A stretch of DNA of 64,000 bases, from positions 20,738-84,737 of the forward strand of contig JAFDVI010000052.1 in assembly GCA_018269055.1 (NCBI GenBank), given 5' to 3'. This document shows positions 43,654 through 52,199 of the stretch, one piece after another. Within the stretch, counting starts at the first letter, position 1. Every line of letters starts with the position of its first letter. The notes beneath the pieces are model-generated. The model made no database searches. It was not told the DNA's origin and saw only the letters and a list, made by a program, of their open reading frames with translations. This stretch comes from Acidobacteriota bacterium (GTDB lineage: Bacteria > Acidobacteriota > Blastocatellia > RBC074). The position numbers were made by a program, and so were the translations under genes.

Positions 43654-44724
43654 TTAGTTCGTCCTTTTCATTACGTGAGTTTGAACCAGTTTGATCACCA
43701 GATCTGCTTCTTCCTGCTTGCCGCTTCCAGGCTCAAAAACGAATTGGCGGCGTTCGCCTGAAACGGTAATCAGGTTGCTGCTGGCAGTGAGAACTTTGGA
43801 TAGCTCCTTGATTTGTGCGCCAGTCACAGAAGCCAAAACTTTATTGCTCGGATCAGTCAAGTCTACCTGACCGGGTCGGATTCGCAGCCACCCTGTGCGC
43901 GGGTCTTCCCAACCGAATTTTCCGCCTCGGAGCTTGGCCATACGCCGCCACTGACCGTCAAAAGTAATTTTGACGACTGCGGCGCCATTCAACTTGATCG
44001 CCTGCTCCATCACCTGTTCGGCTTTGGCAATGTCGGATTTGTTGTACAAATAAATGATTCCCAGAAACTCAAAGGCTCCCGCTTTGCTGCTGTCGTCTTT
44101 CGTCAGTTCTTCAAGCTTGGTCAAGGTTTCGTCAACCGAAGCGGGATCGCTTTCGCGAAAGTTGAGGACAATGTGATTAAAGCGTTCGTTGTACACATTC
44201 GGTGTCAACCCAACCCGCACCACTTTCAGCGAAAACGGCACTGCGGTCCTGCTGGCGGCGCCAACGACGCGAACGCGGTATTCGCCATCCGCTGGCAACC
44301 CGCCGTTGGGCGTATTGATTTTGAAACCGCCTATCGCGGCGTCTTTGCTTACGGCAACTTCATTTTGGTCCTTGTCGCGAATTTGCAAGCTGAGATTCGT
44401 TTCAGCGCTTTGAAGCTGGAAAATCAGCAAATCCTCGCTCTTTGCATTCAGAATGTGGTCTTCAACCAGATTTCCACCTTCTTTTTCAGAATTGCGCGGA
44501 TCCAGACGACCTTTCGATTCCTGGTCAAATTCCAATGTCGGTGTGACAGGTGCGGCGGGCTTGGCCGGGGATTTCGCGCCGCCTTTCGGTGTCGGCGTCG
44601 GTTTTGTGCCGGGCAATTCGCCGGTTCCACTCTGTGCGTAAACCTTCAGATTGGCGCTGAACGGGGGAAAGAGAATCAACGCCGCGACGGCAACAAGGAA
44701 AATGTTCAGTTGACTCTTCATCAT
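43654..44724 (-). CDS. Secreted protein of unknown function, coupled to the upstream kinase
   Basis: A 356-residue protein. A signal peptide (MMKSQLNIFLVAVAALILFPP ... VYAQ) is followed by a Pro/Thr/Lys-rich linker, a beta-rich region of about 75-180 resembling a PPC-type domain (LLIFQLQSAETNLSLQIRDKDQNEVA), and helical segments including a short TPR-like stretch (KAGAFEFLGIIYLYNKSDIAKAEQVMEQAIKLN). The ATG at 44724 has AAGGA upstream; an earlier in-frame ATG at 44757 is too close to the kinase gene. It starts 33 bases after the Ser/Thr kinase stop and probably shares its transcript. Confidence 0.75.
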   Translation of the reverse strand: MMKSQLNIFLVAVAALILFPPFSANLKVYAQSGTGELPGTKPTPTPKGGAKSPAKPAAPVTPTLEFDQESKGRLDPRNSEKEGGNLVEDHILNAKSEDLLIFQLQSAETNLSLQIRDKDQNEVAVSKDAAIGGFKINTPNGGLPADGEYRVRVVGAASRTAVPFSLKVVRVGLTPNVYNERFNHIVLNFRESDPASVDETLTKLEELTKDDSSKAGAFEFLGIIYLYNKSDIAKAEQVMEQAIKLNGAAVVKITFDGQWRRMAKLRGGKFGWEDPRTGWLRIRPGQVDLTDPSNKVLASVTGAQIKELSKVLTASSNLITVSGERRQFVFEPGSGKQEEADLVIKLVQTHVMKRTN

Positions 44725-44757
44725 GCTAAATCCTTGTAGAAAAACAATTCGGTTCAA

Positions 44758-47352
44758 TCATTCTGTATCTTTTGCCAGGCGAAAACCGGTTCTGGAGTAG
44801 TCCGGGGGCACGGATTTGGGCCAATCTTTACGGGTCGCAGGCCAGCCGCTTCTGAGCGTGGCCGTCGCATCCGAAAAGTTTGTGTCGAATGTGCCTCCGC
44901 GAATAACCTTCAGGTTTTTGTATCCGCCGTCGGGCAGTTTGATTTTGCCACCCGGATATTCTTTGTAATCGCTGGCAGTCCATTCCCAGGCATTGCCAAC
45001 CATATCCAATGCGCCGAAGGGACTTGCGCCGCTGGCGAATTGGCCGACCGGCGAAAGCTGATTCAATCCCGCGCCATCTTTCATCACGTTGGCCGCGCCG
45101 TCCATCCATTTCAGCCCCCAAGGATAAAGATTGTCGGGGTTCAATCCGCGAGCGGCGTATTCCCATTCCGCTTCTGTCGGCAAACGCTTCCCGGCCCATT
45201 TGGCGAAGTCATTGGCGTCTTCCCAGGTGACATCCGTCACGGGAAGTTTTTCGCTGCCAGCCGAAAACGCTCCGCCATTCCACGAAGGTGGCGCGGTGTG
45301 GCCGGTTTGTGTCACGAACGCCTGATATTCTTCGTTGGTCACTTCGGTTTTGGAAATGTAAAACGCATCGAGGCTGACGACGTGCGCCGGAGCCTCATTC
45401 TCCTTGCCATCATCCCGCCCCATTCGGAAGACGCCTTTGATGACCAACACCATTCCATCGGGCGCGGCCTGTTGCGGAAACTGATTGTTTCCGGAAGAAG
45501 GCGCGACGCCGGTTGACGTGTTTTGAGAAGTCGTTGTCGCCGCTGTCGAAGGCGATTCCGTTTTTTCACTGCCGCCTAACAGCCAGGCCCCTAGAGCGGC
45601 AACCACAGCCAAGATCACCACCAATCCAATCAGCAAAGGAGCACGCGATTTGGTTGGCGCCGGAGGAGTCACCACTGTGGGTTTTCCCGCAGAAGAAGGC
45701 AGCTTGCCAATCGCCGCCTTTTTTCCTTCGGCAACCGGTTGCGGAGCCTGTTTCTCCGGTTCGATCTTGGCAGGCTTTTCTTTTTCAACCTTTTTGACCG
45801 GCGCAACTGGTGATTCGACTTTCGCGGGTTCTGGTTTCTGATCGGGTTTGGCGGGCGATTTCGCCTGCGCAGATTCTACGTCGGGAACGATCTTGGTCGT
45901 GCGCGGAGATTGAGCTGGTTTTGCAGGTTCCGGCTTTGTTTCTTGCGATGGAATCGCTTCTGCGGATTCCATCAACTGAGTTTTCATCTCAAGCGCGCCC
46001 AATCGTTGTTCGGCAGTGGCATTTGGAACCTGTAAATCGTTCGTTCCCGCCGAAGGAAGCTTATCCGTTGCTTCAGAACTTAAGACTTCGGTTCCCGGAG
46101 TCTGTGGCGCAATGACAGTGTCATAACTTTTCGGCGGAGCAACGACTGGGGGCTGGCTGCCAGTGTTTTTGGCGCTTGGCAAAATATCCGTTCCGCGCGC
46201 TTCATCCGTAACCGGCGTGTCGTAAACACTTCGCTCGCCGGATTTGCCAAAAACTTCCGTCGAACCTTCATAGTTCACGTCGCGGCGAAGCGCGAGGTCA
46301 AATTCGCGCGCCAGTTCCACAGCAGTTTGAGGCCGAGCGTTGGGATTTTTTTCCAGTGCGCGCAAGATGACGGATTCCACCGCGGGACTGACCACAGGGT
46401 TCAGTTCACGCAACGAACGCGGGGCTTCGGTGACGTGTTTGATTGCCACGCCAGTTGGCGTTTTGGCCAGAAACGGCACAACACCGGTCAACATTTCGTA
46501 AAGCACAACGCCGAGGCTGTAAATGTCCGACCGCACATCGGCCTCTTCCCCCTGGCATTGTTCAGGCGACATGTAATGCGGCGTGCCGATGATGGTTCCG
46601 ACATTTGTCAGTCGTTGCTCTTCCAGGCTGAGCGTGTCCAGCGCTTTCTCTCCCAGCTTGGCGATACCGAAGTCCAGAATCTTGATGTGATCTTCCTCGT
46701 CGTGCGCGTCCAGCAGATATATGTTGTCCGGCTTGATGTCACGATGAACGATGCCGTTGCGATGTCCTGCGTCGAGCGCAGCGCAAGCTTGTCGAATGAT
46801 GCTGTAAGCGCGCCGCGGAGCAACCGTTCCATCTTTGACCAGCAACTGGCGCAAACTGCTTCCCGTCAGAAGCTCCATCACAATGTAAGCCGTGCCATCG
46901 GTATCTTCGCCAAAATCGTGAATGACGACTGCGTTCGGGTGGTGAAGCGCCGCTGCCGCGCGCGCTTCGCGATAAAACCGCTGGCGCGTTTTTTCGTTTT
47001 CAATCACGTCCGGTCGCAACACTTTGACGGCTACAGTGTCACCCAGGTTCAGTCGTCGCGCGCGGTAGATTTCGCCCATTCCTCCACTGCCGATGCAGGA
47101 ATCAAGTTGATACTTGCCGCCAAGCACACGCCCAATTTGCGCTCCCAATGGAACGGAAGGGCGAGCGCTTCCGTCGGGGTCATTCGACGATGGCGTGATT
47201 CTTGTCTTCAGGTTGTCTGTTCTTGAAACGGCAGTATCGTGAGAGGGGGCTTCCGGCGGTGTCAGTTTTGTAGCGACCAGAGTTGCGCCACAGGCGTCGC
47301 ACTTCGTCGCACCTGCAGTCAGTTTCTTGCCGCAGTTAGTACAGAAAGTCAT
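44758..47352 (-). CDS. Ser/Thr kinase with zinc ribbon and extracytoplasmic FGE-sulfatase-like domain
   Basis: An 864-residue membrane kinase. Zinc ribbon at 1-22 (CTNCGKKLTAGATKCDACG), kinase at about 78-345 with SGGMGEIYRAR, HRDIKPDN and DFGIAK, then a long Pro/Lys-rich linker with many Glu residues (about 400-570). One membrane helix at about 575-598 (APLLIGLVVILAVVAALGAWLLGG) is followed by a C-terminal FGE/SUMF1-like domain at about 640-862 (FRMGRDDGKENEAPAHVVSLDAFYISKTEVTNEEY). The FGE catalytic Cys pattern is not evident, so the domain may only bind ligand or wall. The secreted-protein gene follows at once. Confidence 0.92.
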   Translation of the reverse strand: MTFCTNCGKKLTAGATKCDACGATLVATKLTPPEAPSHDTAVSRTDNLKTRITPSSNDPDGSARPSVPLGAQIGRVLGGKYQLDSCIGSGGMGEIYRARRLNLGDTVAVKVLRPDVIENEKTRQRFYREARAAAALHHPNAVVIHDFGEDTDGTAYIVMELLTGSSLRQLLVKDGTVAPRRAYSIIRQACAALDAGHRNGIVHRDIKPDNIYLLDAHDEEDHIKILDFGIAKLGEKALDTLSLEEQRLTNVGTIIGTPHYMSPEQCQGEEADVRSDIYSLGVVLYEMLTGVVPFLAKTPTGVAIKHVTEAPRSLRELNPVVSPAVESVILRALEKNPNARPQTAVELAREFDLALRRDVNYEGSTEVFGKSGERSVYDTPVTDEARGTDILPSAKNTGSQPPVVAPPKSYDTVIAPQTPGTEVLSSEATDKLPSAGTNDLQVPNATAEQRLGALEMKTQLMESAEAIPSQETKPEPAKPAQSPRTTKIVPDVESAQAKSPAKPDQKPEPAKVESPVAPVKKVEKEKPAKIEPEKQAPQPVAEGKKAAIGKLPSSAGKPTVVTPPAPTKSRAPLLIGLVVILAVVAALGAWLLGGSEKTESPSTAATTTSQNTSTGVAPSSGNNQFPQQAAPDGMVLVIKGVFRMGRDDGKENEAPAHVVSLDAFYISKTEVTNEEYQAFVTQTGHTAPPSWNGGAFSAGSEKLPVTDVTWEDANDFAKWAGKRLPTEAEWEYAARGLNPDNLYPWGLKWMDGAANVMKDGAGLNQLSPVGQFASGASPFGALDMVGNAWEWTASDYKEYPGGKIKLPDGGYKNLKVIRGGTFDTNFSDATATLRSGWPATRKDWPKSVPPDYSRTGFRLAKDTE

Positions 47353-47557
47353 CAGTGTTTTTCGACTCCTTGAAGTCTAAGCCTTGCATTTTTTTGGCTG
47401 TTTCAGTCTTGGCTTGGCCAAAGAACCGTTTTCTATAGCGGGCGTAGTCTAAATCAATCCGCGCTAGATTCAAACGGTGAATGTTTTTTGGCAGGATTCA
47501 GCGGGCGGAAATCGTGGATACGCTCTGTCGAAAGGTGAAATTCGCTCCCTTCCCAAC

Positions 47558-48385
47558 TCATTGCGAATCTTTCACACCAAACCGAATCGTCGTATCTTCA
47601 GTCACGCTCGACTGGTCAACCTTGCCTGCTTTTTCACTCAAGTCGTTGGTCGTGTTGGTGGCGATATAACTGGCTGGCGGCACAGTGGAAACCGGCGCTG
47701 TGTATGTCGAGGAATAGTAATATCCCGGCGCTGCCTGAACGACAGGCTCTTCCGGCTCATCGGGTACGGGTTTGGGTGCGAAGAAAATTCCATTGACCAA
47801 ATGCGCCACACCTTTCGCCACTGGAATCAATCCAATCAACCAAAACAATCGAAAGAGTGGAACCAACCCGGTCAGCGGAGCGTCGCCTTTTTGTTGAATC
47901 AGTTGCTCCAAACTGGCCAGCAACCCTGATCCGTACGCTTCGTCAAGCAAGCGGTGCAGAATGAGCATCCACGCGCCTCCACCGAAAAGCGACAGCGCCG
48001 CGCGCTGCAAACTGTATTTGCGCGAATTGGCCACGTGGACTTTGAACAAACCTTTGCCGACTTCGTGCTTGATGGATTTTTTCAGGTCGCGCGTTAGATC
48101 GGCCATCACAATTTGCGGCGGAGGAAAATTCCCCGGCTGAGCCAGCGGCGATGCGGGTTGATTTTGATCCAGTCGTTTCGTGTTTTTGAACGTGGCGCTG
48201 GCCTGTTCAAACCCTGCGCGCAGGTTCGAGCCAAGTTCGCGCAAATCGTTTTTGAGCGTTTCAAAATCTATTGGTCCGCGCTGCTTTCCTTCAATGGCGT
48301 CCAGAATCACACCCAGGTTGGTTCCGCAACTGCGGCAAAACCGTTGACCGGGTACAGCCTGCGAAGCGCACTTTGGGCAATACAT
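47558..48385 (-). CDS. Zinc-ribbon membrane protein, unknown function
   Basis: A 275-residue protein with an N-terminal zinc ribbon (CPKCASQAVPGQRFCRSCGTNL), a helical middle with many Lys/Glu, and two predicted membrane helices at about 128-150 and 190-212. C-terminal Pro/Thr-rich tail. This architecture is common in Acidobacteriota next to Ser/Thr kinases of the kind encoded downstream. The role is unknown; a link to the kinase is a possibility from position only. The start at 48385 is followed directly by the zinc ribbon. Confidence 0.72.
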   Translation of the reverse strand: MYCPKCASQAVPGQRFCRSCGTNLGVILDAIEGKQRGPIDFETLKNDLRELGSNLRAGFEQASATFKNTKRLDQNQPASPLAQPGNFPPPQIVMADLTRDLKKSIKHEVGKGLFKVHVANSRKYSLQRAALSLFGGGAWMLILHRLLDEAYGSGLLASLEQLIQQKGDAPLTGLVPLFRLFWLIGLIPVAKGVAHLVNGIFFAPKPVPDEPEEPVVQAAPGYYYSSTYTAPVSTVPPASYIATNTTNDLSEKAGKVDQSSVTEDTTIRFGVKDSQ

Positions 48386-48437
48386 TTTTGGGTCTCCTTC
48401 GGATGGTTGTGGCTCTGATTACGAAACACCAGCCGCT

Positions 48438-48887
48438 TTAGTTCTTCCCTTTTCGCTTCTCCGGTTTCACGTAACTGGTGCGGACGACGGTTTTGATGTT
48501 GCCGCGCACATTGAAATCACCTTCCAGGTGAAATTCCAGCGGATCGCACGCCGCGACAAAATCATCGCGAATCACATTGACCACGTGTTCGTGAAAGATT
48601 TTCACGTCGCGAAAGGAATTGATGTACAGCTTCAGCGATTTCAATTCGATGCATCGCCGGTTCGGCACATAGCGCAACTGCAAGGTCGCAAAATCCGGGA
48701 AGTCGCTGAACGGACAAATCGCCGTGAATTCCGGAATGGTGAAATCTATTTCAATGCGTTTGCCCGGATGTTCATACGCAAAGGTATCCAGCGGAACCAG
48801 ATTCATCTCCGCAAGCGGCGTCGAGCGAATTTCCAAATGCTGCTCCGGCGACACTTCAACGATTTTTTTCGACTTCTTCTTTGCCAA
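48438..48887 (-). CDS. queF: NADPH-dependent 7-cyano-7-deazaguanine reductase
   Basis: Reduces preQ0 to preQ1 in queuosine biosynthesis. The type-I (unimodular) QueF fold is 149 residues here. The catalytic Cys58 and Asp65 occur in FTAICPFSDFPDFATLQ, and the QueF motif ELKSLKLY at 81-88 binds NADPH. The TTG at 48887 is chosen as start: it has GGAGAAGG upstream, and the longer frame to 48941 would translate an intergenic repeat (see 48905). Other queuosine genes are not in this window. Confidence 0.93.
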   Translation of the reverse strand: MAKKKSKKIVEVSPEQHLEIRSTPLAEMNLVPLDTFAYEHPGKRIEIDFTIPEFTAICPFSDFPDFATLQLRYVPNRRCIELKSLKLYINSFRDVKIFHEHVVNVIRDDFVAACDPLEFHLEGDFNVRGNIKTVVRTSYVKPEKRKGKN

Positions 48888-48904
48888 ACTACCTTCTCCT
48901 CTTT

Positions 48905-48965
48905 CGACAGGATTTTCAGTATGGTTCAGGATTTTCCTCAATCCTGAAAAATCATGTAAATCCTG
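48905..48965. repeat. CAGGATTT-type intergenic repeat
   Basis: A short run of related units, ACAGGATTTTCA, TTCAGGATTTTCCTCAATCCTGAAAAATCATG and AAATCCTGTCTA, lies between queF and the DHH gene. Such degenerate 8-12-base units recur in intergenic regions of several environmental phyla. It likely explains the false N-terminal extension of queF. Confidence 0.5.
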
Positions 48966-48966
48966 T

Positions 48967-49923
48967 CTACATCTGCAATTCTTCTACAATTTCCGCCGCG
49001 ATCTTGCGCGCGGTTTCCAGTTCTTCCGGCGCCAGCGAAATCGCCGCGACGACAGCATGGCCGCCTCCGCCGTAACGTTCACAGATTGCCGCCAGATCGT
49101 GCGTGCGCGGACGCGGTGACCACGGGTTCGAGCCGACCGACACTTTCGACCGAAACGACGATTGGCTGACGCTGACGCTGTAGGTCACGTCCGGGTGCAG
49201 GTAATAGGGAATGAATTTGCTGTAGCCTTCCATATCGTGGCCAACCACGTCGAAGAACACGACCGGCCCCGTCACGCGCGCAGCCTGTTTGATGATGTCC
49301 ATCGAGCGCAAATGTCGTTCGTGCAGCGGCGCGATGCGTTCGGCGACATAAGGCAGTCGAGCGACTTCGCTCATCGTGTAGCGCTGCAAATCCGTGATGA
49401 TGCGTTCGATGATTTGCTGGTCGCGTGTGTTTTCGATCACCAAACCAAGCTTGAAGGCATCGGCTTTCATTTCCACCGGTTCCGCAGCAGATTCATACAG
49501 CGCACCGTCAATTTTGTTCGCCCAGTGAATCAGCTCCTCGACCGGTTGTTGATCAAAGCCGAATTTCTGTTCGGCGATGTCGGCGATGAACTTCGTGCAG
49601 GATTTGTAGCTGGCGTCCACGTATTTCGTGCCGCGCATGTCGGATTTGAAATGAGCTTCGTCTTCAGCGGAAAGAAAAGCGCTTTTGTGGTGATCAAACC
49701 ACCATGTCAGTTTTTCCGACGGGCAGTATTTGAAATCCACGATGGCGTTTTCGTCGCCGTCAAAAATGGATTCGTCGAACAAGGCTCCGGCTCGGTGCAT
49801 CATCGGTTGATAGCCGCGCGCCCAACCGGGATTGATCTTTTCTTCGTAAAAGCGGGAAAAGACAGCGGCGGACGAAGCTCCGTCAAAACAATTTCCGTGG
49901 TAGCAAATCTTCAGTTTTTTCAT
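48967..49923 (-). CDS. DHH/DHHA1-family phosphoesterase
   Basis: A 318-residue protein with MKKLKICYHGNCFDG at the start, the metal-binding motif DHHK at about 77-80 (WWFDHHKS) and the DHHA1 glycine motif GGGGHA near the C-terminus. This is the layout of manganese-dependent exopolyphosphatase/NrnA-like enzymes; the substrate (nanoRNA, cyclic dinucleotide, polyphosphate) cannot be told from the sequence. The ATG at 49923 directly precedes the conserved core; the longer frame to 50085 overlaps an inverted repeat and is rejected. Confidence 0.88.
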   Translation of the reverse strand: MKKLKICYHGNCFDGASSAAVFSRFYEEKINPGWARGYQPMMHRAGALFDESIFDGDENAIVDFKYCPSEKLTWWFDHHKSAFLSAEDEAHFKSDMRGTKYVDASYKSCTKFIADIAEQKFGFDQQPVEELIHWANKIDGALYESAAEPVEMKADAFKLGLVIENTRDQQIIERIITDLQRYTMSEVARLPYVAERIAPLHERHLRSMDIIKQAARVTGPVVFFDVVGHDMEGYSKFIPYYLHPDVTYSVSVSQSSFRSKVSVGSNPWSPRPRTHDLAAICERYGGGGHAVVAAISLAPEELETARKIAAEIVEELQM

Positions 49924-50016
49924 CGGCAAAGGTTGGACTGTCAGTTTCCTTTGAATTGGCCTGTTGTCAGTGAAGTGCAGATTATGCAGTCCAAACGCGA
50001 TGATGCAAGCGCAAGC

Positions 50017-50112
50017 GCCGGTACGGAACCGAGAGCAGTAGCGACCGGGTAAGTTCAAACAGAGACGGAAATGTTCAGCAGGCACCCCGTCGCTACCGCT
50101 CCGGGTTCCGTC
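50017..50112. repeat. Imperfect long inverted repeat
   Basis: GCCGGTACGGAACCGAGAGCAGTAGCGACCGGGT (50017-50050) is nearly complementary to ACCCCGTCGCTACCGCTCCGGGTTCCGTCG (50083-50112), arms of about 30 bases and a 32-base loop. It lies between the convergent-oriented regulatory region of the DHH gene and the GH13 gene stop, and looks like an intergenic palindromic repeat rather than a simple terminator. Confidence 0.55.
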
Positions 50113-50121
50113 GTTGTTTCG

Positions 50122-52071
50122 TTAGGGCAAGTTGGTGATGACCAGTACCTCGGATGGCGGAAGGTCGCGCACTTCGACATAGGCGGCTCCGTCCCTTGTT
50201 TTCACCGGAAGCCGTTCCCCGACCGGATGCGATCCGCTGTAGCTGGCTCCCGCCACGGTTTGCGCGGAGTTATGAATGACTTGCATAAAGGCATCGGTTC
50301 CGGCGTTGAGTTTGTTGTCCACGATGACTTCCGCGCCACGGGAACTGACGCCGTTGCCGTTGACGATACAAAGCGCTTCTTCGTCGTCCAGGATGCGCGC
50401 CCAGGCGATCAACTCTCCGGCTTGCGCAGGGCGAAATGCCTGATCGGGTTCGGCGATGTCACGCAAATACTGGCGTCCGTACCGAAGCACTGGGCGCTCA
50501 CGGCGAAGCGCGATCAAGGCGCTGATGCGCTTGAAGGTCGGAAAGTCTTTGTCAAAACAGTGATGGCCGACGGAGCCGAACGCGCCAAAGGCAGGCAGCG
50601 TGGAATCCTCGCCTGCTGCGCCGGATTGCAAACCGTCTCTGCCGCTTTGCCGAGGGTGCTCCGCGCCAAACATGATTTCGCGCAGGTATTTGTCCGGCGG
50701 TGGATTGCCCGCGTTGTAATCGGGCAGGTATTGATCGCGTTCGCTCTTTTCCGGTCCGGCAAGCGACTGTTCCGTTCCGTAGTAGATGCACGGAATGCCG
50801 AGCGAAAACAGTTGAATGGCTACGCCCGCGACGATCTGATGATCGGAAGCGGCATCGCTGGAAAAGCGAACCTTGTCGCCCGAAACATGATCGTGATCGT
50901 CCAGCACCGTTACGTGGCGCGGACCGGAGTGTTGATGCGAACCAAGCTCAGTTTTCCACTGGCCGACAATGTCAAAATACGCTTTGGGTGGTTCCAATCC
51001 TTTGGCGACTTGGTGCAGTTTTCGGCGCGATTGGCCAATATCCAGCGTCGCGTTCAAGTTCAGTTCCAAAACATCCAAATACCGTCCTGCGTTTTCGTCC
51101 GGCCCGCCGACTTCGCCGACCAAAAAGAAATTCTCTTTTCCCAGATTGGCGGCAAACTCTTTGATCGTGCCGCAGAAATTGCGCGCCGCCGGTTGCGACA
51201 CATGCTTGAGCGTATCCAGACGAAATCCATCGCAATCGGTGAGGGCGATCCAGTACTTGAAACAGCGAGCCAGATCCGTCAGCGTATCGTTGCCATCGAA
51301 GTTGAAGTCGCGAAACGAGCCGTCAAAATCCGTGCGCTTCATTTCCGCGTGGTCGTTGTCAATGTCTTCGCCTGCCAAACTTCCCTTCCCCGCGCGGGTG
51401 TAACAATCATCGGATGTAAGTTCCTTGGGCCAAACGCCGTCAGCGTCGTTTATGATTGCTGCCGTTGGTTGCCCTTCCTCGTTGATCCAAAGGCCTTTTT
51501 CGTAATAACCCGGCCAGGATTTGAATGGCGGATTTTCCTGATTATTTTCGTAATCCCAATTGTGCCCGGAATGGTTGAAGATGATGTCGAGAATGATGCG
51601 CATTTCCTTTTTGTGCGCCGCTTCGACCAATTCGACCAGGTCTTTGCGCGTGCCGAAGTGCGGATCAATCTCCAGAAAATCCTGAATGCCGTAGCCGTGG
51701 TACGAGTTGAGGTGGCCGCGTTGTTTGAACACCGGCCCAACCCAAAGCACGGACACACCCAACTCCTGCAAATAACTCAGTTTGGAAGTGATCCCAGCAA
51801 TCGTGCCGCCTTGCCAACGTTCGCCGCCGGATTGCGCCCAATGATCCCAGCGAAACGTCGCGGGTCGCGTTGCGGGGATATTGTCTCGTTTGAGCAGTGG
51901 ACGGTTTTCTCTTTCTTCTTTCCCATCGCTGAAACGATCCGGCAACAGGAAGTAGAGGATTTCATTCCGCCAATCCACCGGAGATGGATAAAATTGTTGC
52001 CGCCTGGGCAAAACGACATCCCGGACGCTTTCGGGTCGCTTGGTCGTCAACTGATCTTCACGAAATGACAT
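50122..52071 (-). CDS. GH13 alpha-amylase-family glycoside hydrolase
   Basis: A 649-residue cytoplasmic hydrolase acting on alpha-glucans. The four GH13 regions are present: DIIFNHS at about 162-168, GFRLDTLKH with nucleophile D286, the acid/base E320 in LVGEVGG and the DHD block at about 391-394 in LDDHDH. The TIM-barrel core spans about 38-460, with a C-terminal beta domain. No signal peptide is seen, so it acts on internal or imported glucans. It may cooperate with the phosphorylase at 11.6-14.3 kb, although the genes are far apart. It is separated from the mddA gene upstream by 128 bases with a terminator. Confidence 0.93.
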   Translation of the reverse strand: MSFREDQLTTKRPESVRDVVLPRRQQFYPSPVDWRNEILYFLLPDRFSDGKEERENRPLLKRDNIPATRPATFRWDHWAQSGGERWQGGTIAGITSKLSYLQELGVSVLWVGPVFKQRGHLNSYHGYGIQDFLEIDPHFGTRKDLVELVEAAHKKEMRIILDIIFNHSGHNWDYENNQENPPFKSWPGYYEKGLWINEEGQPTAAIINDADGVWPKELTSDDCYTRAGKGSLAGEDIDNDHAEMKRTDFDGSFRDFNFDGNDTLTDLARCFKYWIALTDCDGFRLDTLKHVSQPAARNFCGTIKEFAANLGKENFFLVGEVGGPDENAGRYLDVLELNLNATLDIGQSRRKLHQVAKGLEPPKAYFDIVGQWKTELGSHQHSGPRHVTVLDDHDHVSGDKVRFSSDAASDHQIVAGVAIQLFSLGIPCIYYGTEQSLAGPEKSERDQYLPDYNAGNPPPDKYLREIMFGAEHPRQSGRDGLQSGAAGEDSTLPAFGAFGSVGHHCFDKDFPTFKRISALIALRRERPVLRYGRQYLRDIAEPDQAFRPAQAGELIAWARILDDEEALCIVNGNGVSSRGAEVIVDNKLNAGTDAFMQVIHNSAQTVAGASYSGSHPVGERLPVKTRDGAAYVEVRDLPPSEVLVITNLP

Positions 52072-52136
52072 GGTGATTGCTCCTTCAATGGCTAAGTTCG
52101 GCTTTGTTCAAGAGAACAGATTGAGTCAAAAACAAG

Positions 52137-52161
52137 AATGCCTGCCAGGACGGCAGGCATT
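52137..52161 (-). terminator. Intrinsic terminator downstream of mddA
   Basis: AATGCCTGCC (52137-52146) and GGCAGGCATT (52152-52161) form a perfect 10-base-pair stem with a five-base loop. Read on the minus strand it ends in CTTGTTTTTG, about 38 bases after the mddA stop. Confidence 0.85.
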
Positions 52162-52199
52162 ATGACGCGATCAGGTTTTCACCACCAGGTCTTTTCTCG

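Noticed and set aside
50071..52068. 665-residue plus-strand reading frame opposite the GH13 gene
   Set aside because: It is antisense to a well-supported enzyme with all GH13 motifs, has no recognisable domain and its composition is that of a mirrored high-GC frame.
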